64,000 nucleotides of DNA from Acetobacter okinawensis. GTDB taxonomy: Bacteria > Pseudomonadota > Alphaproteobacteria > Acetobacterales > Acetobacteraceae. The position numbers and the translations under genes are program-made. The notes beneath the pieces were generated by a model. It searched no databases. It saw only the letters and a program-made list of their open reading frames with translations, and was not told the DNA's origin. This document shows positions 28,489 to 37,203 of this stretch, in pieces (positions within the stretch are counted from its first letter, which is position 1; each line of letters opens with the position of its first letter). The DNA is taken from contig NZ_JOPJ01000006.1 of the NCBI RefSeq assembly GCF_002153655.1, forward strand, positions 310,001 to 374,000, in the 5' to 3' direction.

Positions 28489-28563
28489 TGGTAGCGGCGG
28501 AAGGATTTGAACCTCCGACCAAGGGATTATGATTCCCCTGCTCTACCACTGAGCTACGCCGCC
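28489..28563 (-). tRNA. tRNA-Met (elongator, anticodon CAU)
   Basis: 75 bases with encoded CCA. Acceptor GGCGGCG pairs with CGCCGCT (G1-U72 as in other alphaproteobacterial elongator Met tRNAs), D-arm AGCTCAGTGGTAGAGC, anticodon loop ATCATAA with CAU, T-arm GGTTCAAATCC. The loop and acceptor differ from initiator tRNA and from the lysidine-type Ile(CAU). Confidence 0.93.
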
Positions 28564-28658
28564 ACTGGTTGGTGGCGGTTATGTATCTGTTCTGGATGGG
28601 GGCGTCAATCCATCTTGTCAGTTTTTTTTAAAAAACTGATTGGTTGGAAGGAATTGGC

Positions 28659-29117
28659 CTACTGCTCCAGATTGCCGGCGCCAAAAATATAATTACTGAC
28701 CTGCTGCTCAAGGCTGGATGGCTCGAGTGTGTGGGTCATCATCTGGCCCGCCTGAGCAACGGTTGTGGCTTTGCCCGGCTCGATCATCAGGGCATTGTCG
28801 GAGGAGAGGGTGCTGCTGCCTATTGTCAGTGTGCTGTCAGTGGGGAGGCGGAGAGCACCATCAAGCCGGAAATGGACAATGGCCATCTGGGATGCGGGGT
28901 CCAGAATAATGCTGGAAACACGGCCAACCTTTACACCGGCAATATCGACATCCGCTCCGCGCGCCAGACCATTGGCTGAAACAAAGCGGGCCGAAAGTTC
29001 GTAGGATGTTTTGCCGGGTGTTTTCTGGGTGTTGGTCGCATATAGCCCAAACCCGGTTGCCGCAGCCAGAACCAGAGTGCTGCACATAATCGCGCCTATG
29101 TGGTTTTGTCGGCTCAT
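28659..29117 (-). CDS. mlaD: MCE-domain protein MlaD-like
   Basis: 152 residues. A single N-terminal membrane segment (IMCSTLVLAAATGFGLYAT) is followed by one MCE domain (YELSARFVSANGLARGADVDIAGVKVGRV to SSDNALMIEPG). MlaD hexamers bind the MlaFEB transporter and move phospholipids between membranes. The ABC partners mlaE and mlaF are not adjacent, so this gene stands alone here between tRNA-Met and uppP. Complete by length. Confidence 0.88.
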   Translation of the reverse strand: MSRQNHIGAIMCSTLVLAAATGFGLYATNTQKTPGKTSYELSARFVSANGLARGADVDIAGVKVGRVSSIILDPASQMAIVHFRLDGALRLPTDSTLTIGSSTLSSDNALMIEPGKATTVAQAGQMMTHTLEPSSLEQQVSNYIFGAGNLEQ

Positions 29118-29248
29118 GGTTGCTTTTGGCCCTTATTGCAAATGTGTGCTTGCGCAAAATGTTAAACAGGACGAAATCCTTGCAGCACTTGGGCGCATGG
29201 TGCAAGGACAGCGCTCAGATATCAGCCAGTTTGGAACCCTAAACGCAC

Positions 29249-30097
29249 ATGTCCCTTTTTCAGGCACTTATCATGGCGCTGCTTCAGGGCGCTACAGAGC
29301 TTTTTCCTGTTAGCAGTCTTGGGCATGCCGTTGTCCTGCCGTCATTGCTGCACTGGTCCTATGACCTGCATGACCCGACTTTTCTGCCTTTTCTGGTCAT
29401 GCTGCATATGGGAACATCGGTGGCGCTGCTGATCTTTTTCTGGCAGGACTGGCTCGCACTGTGCAAGGGGGCATTCGGAGCGTTCGGGCACCGTATCCAG
29501 CTTGAGAGCCTGCATATTCTGTGGCTGATCTGCCTTGCGACCGTGCCTGCGGTGATTATTGGCGGTCTGTTTGAACACTGGTTGCGCAGCGTGTTCGGTT
29601 CCGCGTCTTCGGCAGCGCTGTTTTTGTTCCTCAACGGTGTCCTGCTGCTTGTGGTGGAAAAACTGCGCGGCAGCGTGGTCCGTAAGGATGTGCGCTACCT
29701 TGCCAGCCTGACATCGCGCGATGCCCTGTTTATTGGCGTTTTTCAATGTTTTGCGTTTTTTCCCGGTCTGTCGCGTTCGGGGGCAACAATCTGTGGTGGG
29801 CTGCTGCGCGGACTGCACCATGATGCGGCCGCGCGGTTTTCCTTCCTTATGGCCCAGCCTGTTATTATTGCGGCAACGGTGCGCGAGGCCTTTAAAATGC
29901 GCCACACGCCCATTGACCCGGGGCAGATGCATATTGCCCTGCTGGCGGCAGTTGTGTCCGGGGTAACGGCTCTTGCCAGCACGGCTTTACTCATGCGGTA
30001 TTTCCGTCGACATGACAGTTGGGCCATGTCGCCTTTTGCTTGGTACTGCATGGTGGTTGGCGGATCGGCGTTTCTGATCTTCCACTTCGCCGGGTGA
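29249..30097 (+). CDS. uppP: Undecaprenyl-diphosphate phosphatase
   Basis: 282 residues with about eight membrane segments. Recycles undecaprenyl diphosphate to the monophosphate carrier. Catalytic segments are visible as GATELFPVSSLGH (Glu17; usually EFLPISSSGH) and FPGLSRSGAT (171-180). Two substitutions in the first motif (F and L for L and S) are conservative. The stop abuts the next gene. It stands in an envelope gene block that also holds a DedA protein, a class of proteins now linked to carrier-lipid translocation. Confidence 0.95.
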   Translation: MSLFQALIMALLQGATELFPVSSLGHAVVLPSLLHWSYDLHDPTFLPFLVMLHMGTSVALLIFFWQDWLALCKGAFGAFGHRIQLESLHILWLICLATVPAVIIGGLFEHWLRSVFGSASSAALFLFLNGVLLLVVEKLRGSVVRKDVRYLASLTSRDALFIGVFQCFAFFPGLSRSGATICGGLLRGLHHDAAARFSFLMAQPVIIAATVREAFKMRHTPIDPGQMHIALLAAVVSGVTALASTALLMRYFRRHDSWAMSPFAWYCMVVGGSAFLIFHFAG

Positions 30098-31654
30098 GTG
30101 GTGGAGAGGATGAAGCGTGCCCGCCGTCCCCAGCTCCGTAAGAGTCTGGCCAGAATTGAGCATGAAAACACACGGCAACGGCTGAAAAAAACACTTGGGC
30201 CGTGGCAGCTGACCATGCTGGGTGTGGGCTCAACCATTGGTGCTGGCATTTATGTCATGACCGGTACGGCCGCGGCTAATTATGCCGGACCATCCATTCT
30301 GCTGTCATTTGTTGTTGCAGGGATTGCATGCCTGTTTACGGCGCTGTCTTACGCGGAGCTGGCATCTGTTATGCCGGTGTCGGGGTCGGCTTATACCTAT
30401 GCCTATGTGTCTATGGGAGAAGAGTGGGCGTGGGCTGTGGGCTGGCTGCTCCTGATGGAATACGGCATTTCATGCGCGGGGGTGGCGGCAGGTTTTTCGG
30501 GTTACGCGGCAAGTCTGCTGGAAGATCTGGGCGTACACGTTCCTGCTGCCCTGCACAGCACAACCCTTGAGGTCGTCTATCAGGGGGCTAACAGGCATAT
30601 GGAGGCCCATTGGCAGTGTGACCTGCTGGGGGCCATGTCCATTCTGGTGGTAACATCCCTGCTGATCTTGGGCGTGCGTGAATCCTTTAAGATCAACTCT
30701 CTTATTGTTGTGCTTAAAGTGGGTGTGCTGGCGGTTTTTGTGGCTTTGGGCATCTGGCAGATGCATCCGGCGTACTGGACTCCGTTTATTCCGCCGTATC
30801 AGGGTGGGTTCCGTTATGGCGTTCCCGGTATTTTTCGGGCGGCATCGGTTATCTTTTTTGCCTATGTCGGGTTTGAGGCTGTTTCTACTGCGGCGGCAGA
30901 GGCAAGAAATCCCAAACGGGATGTGCCAGTGGGTATTGTGCTGTCTCTCCTGATCTGTACCGGCGTTTATATGGTGGTGGCAGCGGTGCTGATTGGCGTT
31001 GTGCCATGGCAGTTGCTGGATGTGGCAGACCCGCTGGCAATTGCGGTCAACGCCATGCACCAGCCGTGGCTGGCCCTGTTTGTTAAAATTGGTGCGGTGG
31101 TGGGGTTATGTTCGGTTCTTATGGGCCTGCTGTATGCCCAGAGCCGTATCTTCTTTGCCATGGCGGAAGATGGCCTGTTGTTTTCCGTTTTTGCCCATCT
31201 GCACAGACGCTACCAGACACCATGGATCGGCAGCATTTTACTGGGGTGCGTGGTAGCCTTGGCCACTGCCGTGCTGCCCATTGATATTATTGGTGATCTG
31301 GTCAGCCTGGGTACGGCCACGGCATTTGGCATTGTCTGTTTTACTGTCATATGGATGCGCAACACAGCACCTGAGTACAAGCGTGCCTTTGTGGTGCCGT
31401 TTGGTGGTTTTGTGTTGCGCGGTGTCTGGGTTGGCTATGTGCCTTTGCTGGGCATGCTGTTCTGCGCTTTTATGGTCGCGCCATTATGCTGGGAGCTGGT
31501 TCTGGCATTTATGGGGGGGGACCCTGTGCCTGCTCTGCTGCTGGCAGCTTATGCATTATGTGGGTGGGGCTGTTACCGCTTTTACGGGCGGCAGCATTCC
31601 CGCCTGCGGCGGGAGCAGCACAGCACGCTGGTGTCTGCACCGCTCAGTCATTGA
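30098..31654 (+). CDS. APC-superfamily amino acid permease (cationic amino acid transporter type)
   Basis: 518 residues with about twelve to fourteen membrane segments. The first helix GVGSTIGAGIYVMTG is the APC substrate-binding signature; SYAELASVMPVSGSAYTYAY, the IFFAYVGFEAVSTAAAEARNP segment and the long C-terminal pair of helices match the CAT (2.A.3.3) type. Substrate not deducible. Starts at GTG 30098, GTG 30101 or ATG 30110, directly after the uppP stop; the ribosome-site-like GGAGAGG sits too close to the ATG, so an upstream GTG is more likely. The 3' end overlaps the convergent ATP-grasp gene by 11 bases. Confidence 0.88.
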   Translation: MVERMKRARRPQLRKSLARIEHENTRQRLKKTLGPWQLTMLGVGSTIGAGIYVMTGTAAANYAGPSILLSFVVAGIACLFTALSYAELASVMPVSGSAYTYAYVSMGEEWAWAVGWLLLMEYGISCAGVAAGFSGYAASLLEDLGVHVPAALHSTTLEVVYQGANRHMEAHWQCDLLGAMSILVVTSLLILGVRESFKINSLIVVLKVGVLAVFVALGIWQMHPAYWTPFIPPYQGGFRYGVPGIFRAASVIFFAYVGFEAVSTAAAEARNPKRDVPVGIVLSLLICTGVYMVVAAVLIGVVPWQLLDVADPLAIAVNAMHQPWLALFVKIGAVVGLCSVLMGLLYAQSRIFFAMAEDGLLFSVFAHLHRRYQTPWIGSILLGCVVALATAVLPIDIIGDLVSLGTATAFGIVCFTVIWMRNTAPEYKRAFVVPFGGFVLRGVWVGYVPLLGMLFCAFMVAPLCWELVLAFMGGDPVPALLLAAYALCGWGCYRFYGRQHSRLRREQHSTLVSAPLSH

Positions 31655-32717
31655 GCGGGTAGGACGCTAGCAGTTTTTTCTGTTCTCGCCACAGGCGCAG
31701 GCCATACCACAGGTTTGTGGGTTTCCAGCCTGCGGCCTTGTTTTTTGCTCCTATGCGGTAGCTCTCGCCATAATGGTGGAACTGTGCTGCATAGGCCTCG
31801 CGCAGGGTGGTCGTGGAATCCCAGATGTGGATGGCCTCTGCCCCCACGCCATTGATTTCTATGATTTCAAAATTTTCACCCTGCGCCAGATCGGCTACCG
31901 AGCGGAATTTAAGGTCAATACGCCCGAAGTAAAAATCGGGAATATCGTGCATGATCTGGTCAATCCGCTGCGTCAGCTCCGGGGTAATATCGGCTATGCC
32001 ATTGCGGAAGACTGCGCCTTTGCAATGATTGCCAGCAAAAACCAGATCCAGCCTTTGGCCTTTGGGCGGAATGGTATGCAGGCTGCTTTGCAGGCGCGGG
32101 GTGTAGATATGGAGCACCTTGCTTGTGCGGGCATCCTGCTTGAGCAGTTCCAGAACCGTGTTTTCCCCGTTACCGGTCAGGAAGGGGATGTCCTTGTAGG
32201 TCAGGGATGTCAGGCGGCCTGTGGGTTCGTCCGGATGGCGGATGTAGAACAGTCCTGCCTCGTGCGGCCATGTGATCAGCTTTTGAATAACAAGGTCGAT
32301 ATTGCGCGGGAATGCGGCGCAGACCTGTGCCAGTTCTTCCTGCGTGTGCACCAGTTTAACGCCTGTGCCGTTGCAGCCGATGTCGGGCTTGACCACTACG
32401 GGGAAGTTCAGTTCCGTGGCGTGCATGGCCTGAATGGCGTTCTTTAGATCATCTGAGCCGGTTGTCAGGGTGGCGTAGGGTGCAATCCAGCGTTTTGCGT
32501 AAGGCCCAGCCATATCCAGCAGGTCGCTTTTTCTTTCCCCACACAGGCCACCCGTGGTTATGCGGGGGTTGGCGGCGGTGGGTAGGGTTACGTCCCTGTA
32601 GCGCAGGCCCAGCAAAATCCAGTAAGCCACAACAGGTGTGTAAAACAGCCAGCGGGGCCAGAATTCAAACAGCGAAAGCGGGTTGGGTTGTTTATTGTTT
32701 TGGGGCGCGGAGGGCAT
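31644..32717 (-). CDS. Membrane-anchored ATP-grasp ligase-like protein
   Basis: 357 residues. A hydrophobic segment (about 19-40) precedes a conserved loop ITTGGLCGERKSDLLD. The rest is an ATP-grasp fold: FPVVVKPDIGCNGTGVKLV (about 105-122) for nucleotide binding, RIDLKFRS, and the metal/phosphate site EIIEINGVGAEAIH near 305. ATP-grasp enzymes join a carboxylate to an amine or thiol through an acyl-phosphate; members like this are often labelled D-Ala-D-Ala ligase without evidence. It begins 8 bases after the DedA gene, so the two are surely one unit. The frame is open upstream antisense to DedA; ATG 32717 is preferred. Confidence 0.8.
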   Translation of the reverse strand: MPSAPQNNKQPNPLSLFEFWPRWLFYTPVVAYWILLGLRYRDVTLPTAANPRITTGGLCGERKSDLLDMAGPYAKRWIAPYATLTTGSDDLKNAIQAMHATELNFPVVVKPDIGCNGTGVKLVHTQEELAQVCAAFPRNIDLVIQKLITWPHEAGLFYIRHPDEPTGRLTSLTYKDIPFLTGNGENTVLELLKQDARTSKVLHIYTPRLQSSLHTIPPKGQRLDLVFAGNHCKGAVFRNGIADITPELTQRIDQIMHDIPDFYFGRIDLKFRSVADLAQGENFEIIEINGVGAEAIHIWDSTTTLREAYAAQFHHYGESYRIGAKNKAAGWKPTNLWYGLRLWREQKKLLASYPLND

Positions 32718-32725
32718 GGGCAAAG

Positions 32726-33292
32726 TCACATCTTGCGTTTTTTGGAGCGTGCAACCAGCCGCCCCATAAGAATGATAACAGCGATAAAGCCAGCAACGCC
32801 AACCCAGCGCCACGCACCCAGATGGGCCAGCAAGGCCCCACCGACACGCAGCGAAAGCAGGAAAAGCGCTGTTGTCCAGATCAGGGTGGCGCAGGTGGTT
32901 GCCGCAGTAAAAACCAGCAGACCTGCGCGGAAAAAACCGCAGGCCGTATAGAGTGGCAGGCGGGTGCCCGGAACAAACCGGCTGACAAACACAACCCAGA
33001 ACAGGTTCTTGCTCAACCATGTCTGCTGCATCTGCTCGGGGGGGGCAGCCATCCACCGCTTTGCGCGGGGCCATCTGGCGGCCAGAGCCCCCAGTGCGTA
33101 CAACCCCACATCGCCCACCACAATGCCTACGTACAGAGCTATTAAGGCATGGGGGATACTGATGGTGTGCAAATGGACCTGAATGGCCGTAATAACGGTT
33201 GCCGCGTCTTCCAGCACAAAAGTGGCCAGAATAACGATCAGAACCTGCACAAGAGGTTGTGAGGTGGTCAGTTCCAGAAAATGGTCCAGCAC
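32726..33292 (-). CDS. DedA family membrane protein
   Basis: 188 residues with four to five hydrophobic segments. The DedA/SNARE-associated hallmark FVSRFVPGTRLPLYTACGFFR is present, with re-entrant-loop-like segments on both sides. DedA proteins help translocate phospholipids or undecaprenyl phosphate across the membrane. GTG start at 33292. First gene of a two-gene unit with an ATP-grasp ligase, in a neighbourhood of uppP and peptidoglycan enzymes. Divergent from the MltB-type gene across a 200-base gap. Confidence 0.88.
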   Translation of the reverse strand: MLDHFLELTTSQPLVQVLIVILATFVLEDAATVITAIQVHLHTISIPHALIALYVGIVVGDVGLYALGALAARWPRAKRWMAAPPEQMQQTWLSKNLFWVVFVSRFVPGTRLPLYTACGFFRAGLLVFTAATTCATLIWTTALFLLSLRVGGALLAHLGAWRWVGVAGFIAVIILMGRLVARSKKRKM

Positions 33293-33493
33293 AGCGGGGC
33301 TTGGTCTCCAGCACGCAAGGTATGGTCTGTTTTATGCACACAAGCTGCGGCAACAGGCTCTTTTACGCACCACCTGTCAAGCTTTGGAGGTGTGGGGCAC
33401 CTGTGCGGGAATGGATTTTAAGCGCGCAACACAACCTGACAGCGCCGCAAAAGCAGGATACTGTACTCCTCTGTGTCGTCTGCAAGGCGGATC

Positions 33494-34489
33494 ATGCCCA
33501 TGTTACGTAGAAAACTGCTGCTTGGAGGGAGTGCTCTGCTGCTTGCTCCGCCTGTTTACGCGCGTACCGCGCCACGGGGGGGGCATGCGGCACATGGCGC
33601 CTATGCTACTTTTCTGGCCGGTGTTGCGCGGGAGGCTAGGGGGCAGGGAGTCTCGTCTTCTGTTGTTGCGCAGGCACTGGCGCTGACAACAGCCCCCAAT
33701 GTCAAGGTCCTGCAGGCGGACAGGCACCAGCCTGAATTCACGCTGACATGGGCGCAGTATAAAGACCGTGTTCTGAGCGAGAAAAAAATGAACGATGGTC
33801 TGGCCGCCGTGCAGCAGCGCTCAGGGCTGCTGGGGCAGATCAGCAACCTGTATGGCGTAGGCAGGGGAGCGCTTGCTGGTATCTGGGGGCTGGAATCCGC
33901 TTATGGCACCCGCATGGGCAAGTTCTCCGTCATCGATGCTCTGGCTACTCTTGCTTATGATGGGCGGCGTGCCAGCTTCTTCCGTGCAGAGTTGCTCAAG
34001 GCGCTGCATGTGCTTGAGCAGGCTGGGGTAGCACCCGCGGGCATGCTGGGGAGTTATGCAGGTGCTATGGGGCAGCCGCAGTTCATGCCCAGTGCCTATC
34101 TGCGCTATGCCGCGAGCTATCCTGCGGGTGGGCGTGCGGATATCTGGCATAACGAAGGCGATGTTTTTGCTTCCATTGCCAACTACCTTGCGCGCTGTGG
34201 CTGGCAGGCTGGTCAGCCATGGGGGGAGGGCGTTTTTGTCCCTGATACGCTTGAGCAGTCTCAGCTTGGCCGTAGCCAGACAAGACCTCTTGCGTGGTGG
34301 CGGCAGCAGGGAGTAAGGCCGCGTGTAGGGGACTTTAATGCCTCCGTAAGCGAGGGAGCCGTCATCCGGCCGGATGGTCCGGGAGGGGAAGCATTTATCG
34401 TCTACCACAATTTTAACGTGATCCGGCGGTACAATCCTTCGGATTTCTATGCATTGGCCGTAGGGCTTTTGGGTGATGCCATAACGTGA
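33494..34489 (+). CDS. mltB: Lytic murein transglycosylase, MltB family (GH103)
   Basis: About 331 residues. A signal sequence (LRRKLLLGGSALLLAPPVYA) without a clear lipobox is followed by the SLT_2 domain; the catalytic Glu is in GIWGLESAYG (about Glu134), with GAMGQPQFMPSAYLRYA and GDVFASIANYL as further MltB signatures. It cleaves the MurNAc-GlcNAc bond giving anhydro ends. ATG 33494 or 33500 follow AAGGCGG; a GTG at 33473 would lengthen the signal peptide. Coupled to rlpA by a GTGA overlap. No C-terminal peptidoglycan-binding repeat is seen. Confidence 0.92.
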   Translation: MPMLRRKLLLGGSALLLAPPVYARTAPRGGHAAHGAYATFLAGVAREARGQGVSSSVVAQALALTTAPNVKVLQADRHQPEFTLTWAQYKDRVLSEKKMNDGLAAVQQRSGLLGQISNLYGVGRGALAGIWGLESAYGTRMGKFSVIDALATLAYDGRRASFFRAELLKALHVLEQAGVAPAGMLGSYAGAMGQPQFMPSAYLRYAASYPAGGRADIWHNEGDVFASIANYLARCGWQAGQPWGEGVFVPDTLEQSQLGRSQTRPLAWWRQQGVRPRVGDFNASVSEGAVIRPDGPGGEAFIVYHNFNVIRRYNPSDFYALAVGLLGDAIT

Positions 34490-35337
34490 AGAAAGTTGTT
34501 TTTGGGGGATGCTGCCTGCTTGTGGTGTCGTGCTCTCCCACGCCACCACCGCGTGCGGATGTGCACTATACCGTGGGGTCTGCGTGGCAGGCGGATGGTC
34601 AGTGGTTTTACCCGCGTGAGGAGTTTGCGTGGCAGGGAACCGGGCTGGCCGTGCGCCAGAACGGGCGTGAGGGTGAACTGACCGCCAATGGTGAGGTGCG
34701 CAGCATGGCCACTATGACGGCAAGCCACCCCACACTCCAGTTGCCCGCTATTGTGACCGTCACCAATCTGGAGAACGGGCGGCAGGTGCGGGTGCGGGTC
34801 AATGACCGGGGGCCAGCCCAGATCGGGCGTGCGCTGGCACTGTCCACGCAGGCGGCCAACCTTTTAGGTATGGGTAATGACCCCGCACAGGTCCGAATTG
34901 TGGAGGATGAAGCCGCCAGCCGCCAGTTGGCTGAGACCCTGCCCGGAGGTGTTGCCCTGCAAATAGAGGCAGCGCCCAAGGAGCAGGTTCTCCAGTCCAG
35001 CCTTGGTAATGCGGGGGATACTTCTGTCGTGGCGGGGAGCCGCGGGGCCGAGGCCGCAGCGCCCGCAGGGGTGCAACTGCCCGCCCTGCCTGTGGTTTAC
35101 ACACAGGGTTACGCCGCACCGGGCATGCTTTGGGTGGAAACCATGGATTTTACCTCCCGTTCCGCTGCAATGATGCAGGCTGGCGGCCACGGTGGCATGG
35201 TGCGGCCAGTTATGTCTGGCCAAAGCATGATGTGGGCTGTCCGGCAGGGACCGTTTGCGACTATAAGTGCGGCAGACGCAGCCCTTAAACGGGCCTTGTT
35301 AAATGGGTTAACTGGTTCTCACATCGTCGTCGAATAG
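34486..35337 (+). CDS. rlpA: RlpA-like septal-ring lytic transglycosylase lipoprotein
   Basis: 283 residues. Lipobox LVVSC with Cys16. A double-psi beta-barrel domain (about 28-130) includes LTANGEV, LPAIVTVTNLENG and RVNDRGP, the RlpA catalytic segments. The C-terminal 70 residues (LWVETMDFTSRSAA to LTGSHIVVE) look like a SPOR-type fold, which binds denuded glycans at division sites. GTG start overlapping the mltB stop. Followed after 9 bases by a D-Ala-D-Ala carboxypeptidase, so three peptidoglycan enzymes form one unit, as in many Alphaproteobacteria. Confidence 0.92.
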   Translation: MKKVVFGGCCLLVVSCSPTPPPRADVHYTVGSAWQADGQWFYPREEFAWQGTGLAVRQNGREGELTANGEVRSMATMTASHPTLQLPAIVTVTNLENGRQVRVRVNDRGPAQIGRALALSTQAANLLGMGNDPAQVRIVEDEAASRQLAETLPGGVALQIEAAPKEQVLQSSLGNAGDTSVVAGSRGAEAAAPAGVQLPALPVVYTQGYAAPGMLWVETMDFTSRSAAMMQAGGHGGMVRPVMSGQSMMWAVRQGPFATISAADAALKRALLNGLTGSHIVVE

Positions 35338-35346
35338 GGAATAGCT

Positions 35347-36561
35347 TTGCAGACTCGACGGTTTTTACTCGCAGGGGGCGCTGCCCTTATCTCTGGTGGG
35401 CTGGTGGGCAGTGCGGTTGCGCGCCCCCGGCACGGGGCAACATCGTCCGCTGCGTCCGCAGCCGTGGCTCCGGCAGGGAGTGTTGTGCCCGAATCACCGG
35501 CCATTACTCCCGTTGGGCCAGTGGATACAATGGCACGCTGGGCCTGTATTCTGGACTATGGCAGCGGCACCACCGTTTTGGAAAAAAATGCGGATGAGCG
35601 GATGCCGCCTTCATCCCTGACCAAGATGATGACGGCCTATGTCACATTTGGCATGCTGCGGGCCGGGCGGCTCAAGCTGGACCAGATGCTCCCGGTAAGC
35701 GAGCGGGCATGGCGCATGCAGGGCTCCAAAATGTTTGTCCCGCTGGGGCAGAGCGTTGCGGTGCAGGACCTTATTCAGGGTATGGTCATTCAGTCAGGGA
35801 ATGACGCCTGTATTGTGCTCTCTGAAGGGATTTCCGGTTCCGAAGAGCAGTTTGTCGCCTTGATGAATGATACGGCGTCCAAGCTGGGGCTGACCAACTC
35901 GCACTTTATGAATGCAACAGGCTGGCCTGCGGAAAATCACTATATGTCCGCCCGGGATGTTGCTTATCTGGCGCTGCGTCTGATCCACGACTTTCCTGAA
36001 TATTATCATTTCTTTTCTGAAAAAGAATTTGTTTTCAATAAGATACATCAGGAAAACCGCAACATTCTGGTGGTCAAGGGGTTGGCGGACGGCCTGAAGA
36101 CCGGCCACACGGATGCTGGCGGGTTTGGTCTGTGCGCCTCGTCCGAGCGGGATGGGCGGCGTGTGGTTATGGCCATTAACGGCCTGCCAACAGATGGTGC
36201 GCGTGGGCGCGAAGGTGAGCGCCTGATGGGATGGGCGTTTGCTAATTTTGAAACCGCCCAGATTATCAGCAAGGGCGAGATCGTAGATCAGGCTCCGGTA
36301 TGGATGGGAGCAAGCCAGACCGTACCTTTGGTTGCCGCGCAGGATTTTAAAATGCTGCTGCCTCATGGCTGGAAGAACAGCACCCATGTGTCCATCGACT
36401 ATGACAGCCCGGTGATTGCGCCTGTGCAGGACGGGCAGGTGCTCGGGCAACTGACCGTGGTGCTGCCGGGGGGCAGAAAAGCGAGTATCCCCCTTGTGGC
36501 GGGGCAGGCTGTGCCAGCTCTTGGCCTGCTTGGGCGTGCGAGCAGACGGCTGCACCTCTAG
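35347..36561 (+). CDS. dacC: D-alanyl-D-alanine carboxypeptidase (PBP5/6 family)
   Basis: 404 residues. TRRFLLAGG plus a hydrophobic run looks like a Tat-type signal. The three penicillin-binding motifs are intact: SLTK (Ser90, Lys93), SGN (150-152) and KTG in LKTGHTDAGG. A C-terminal PBP5-like beta domain follows. Removes the terminal D-Ala from pentapeptides in the periplasm. The start is a TTG with AGGGAA six bases before it; no ATG lies nearby. tmk begins 3 bases after the stop. The precise paralogue name (dacA, dacC or dacF) is uncertain. Confidence 0.9.
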   Translation: MQTRRFLLAGGAALISGGLVGSAVARPRHGATSSAASAAVAPAGSVVPESPAITPVGPVDTMARWACILDYGSGTTVLEKNADERMPPSSLTKMMTAYVTFGMLRAGRLKLDQMLPVSERAWRMQGSKMFVPLGQSVAVQDLIQGMVIQSGNDACIVLSEGISGSEEQFVALMNDTASKLGLTNSHFMNATGWPAENHYMSARDVAYLALRLIHDFPEYYHFFSEKEFVFNKIHQENRNILVVKGLADGLKTGHTDAGGFGLCASSERDGRRVVMAINGLPTDGARGREGERLMGWAFANFETAQIISKGEIVDQAPVWMGASQTVPLVAAQDFKMLLPHGWKNSTHVSIDYDSPVIAPVQDGQVLGQLTVVLPGGRKASIPLVAGQAVPALGLLGRASRRLHL

Positions 36562-36564
36562 GTT

Positions 36565-37203
36565 ATGGCGCAAGGAGTGTTCATAACGCTGGAAGGGGGG
36601 GAGGGTGTTGGCAAGTCCACGCAGCTCCGCCTGCTCCGGGATGCGTTGCAATCCCACGGGTACGAGGTTCTGGCCACGCGCGAGCCCGGTGGTTCCGCCG
36701 GGGCGGAGGCCTTGCGTGAATTACTGTTGTTCGGGCAGGCGCCTCTTTCCCTCCGTTCAGAGATTCTGACGCATTTTGCAGCCCGGTTTGACCATGTGGA
36801 TCAGGTCATTCGTCCAGCTCTGGCGCAGGGGCGCATTGTACTGTGCGACCGCTTTACGGATTCGACCATGGCCTATCAGGGTTATGGCCGTGCGGAGGGG
36901 GATGCGACAATTCTGAAATTGATCGCCGTCTTGCAGGCCCAGCTTGGCCTTGCGCCGGATATGACCTTTCTGCTTCAGGCTCCCCGGCAGGTCACGCGGC
37001 AGCGTCTGGCCGTGCGGGGCGCGCCAACAGACCGCTACGAACAGGCGGATGAGGCCTTCCATGCCCGTATTGCCGCGGGGTTTCAGGCCATAGCGCAGCA
37101 GCACCCAGAGCGTGTGCACTGCGTGACAACCGATCATTGCAGCGCAGAGGCTGTGACCAGCCGGATTATGAAAGACATTTTGCCCCAATTACCCAATGTC
37201 TGA
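36565..37203 (+). CDS. tmk: Thymidylate kinase
   Basis: 212 residues. Phosphorylates dTMP to dTDP. P-loop LEGGEGVGKSTQ at 9-20, the DR motif in LCDRFTDSTMAYQGYGR and a LID region rich in Arg are normal. Its end overlaps holB by eight bases, the usual tmk-holB order. Confidence 0.96.
   Translation: MAQGVFITLEGGEGVGKSTQLRLLRDALQSHGYEVLATREPGGSAGAEALRELLLFGQAPLSLRSEILTHFAARFDHVDQVIRPALAQGRIVLCDRFTDSTMAYQGYGRAEGDATILKLIAVLQAQLGLAPDMTFLLQAPRQVTRQRLAVRGAPTDRYEQADEAFHARIAAGFQAIAQQHPERVHCVTTDHCSAEAVTSRIMKDILPQLPNV

Noticed and set aside
32718-33353. Amino-terminal extension of the ATP-grasp frame across DedA
   Set aside because: Different frame from DedA on the same strand, low complexity and no similarity; ATG 32717 begins right after DedA.
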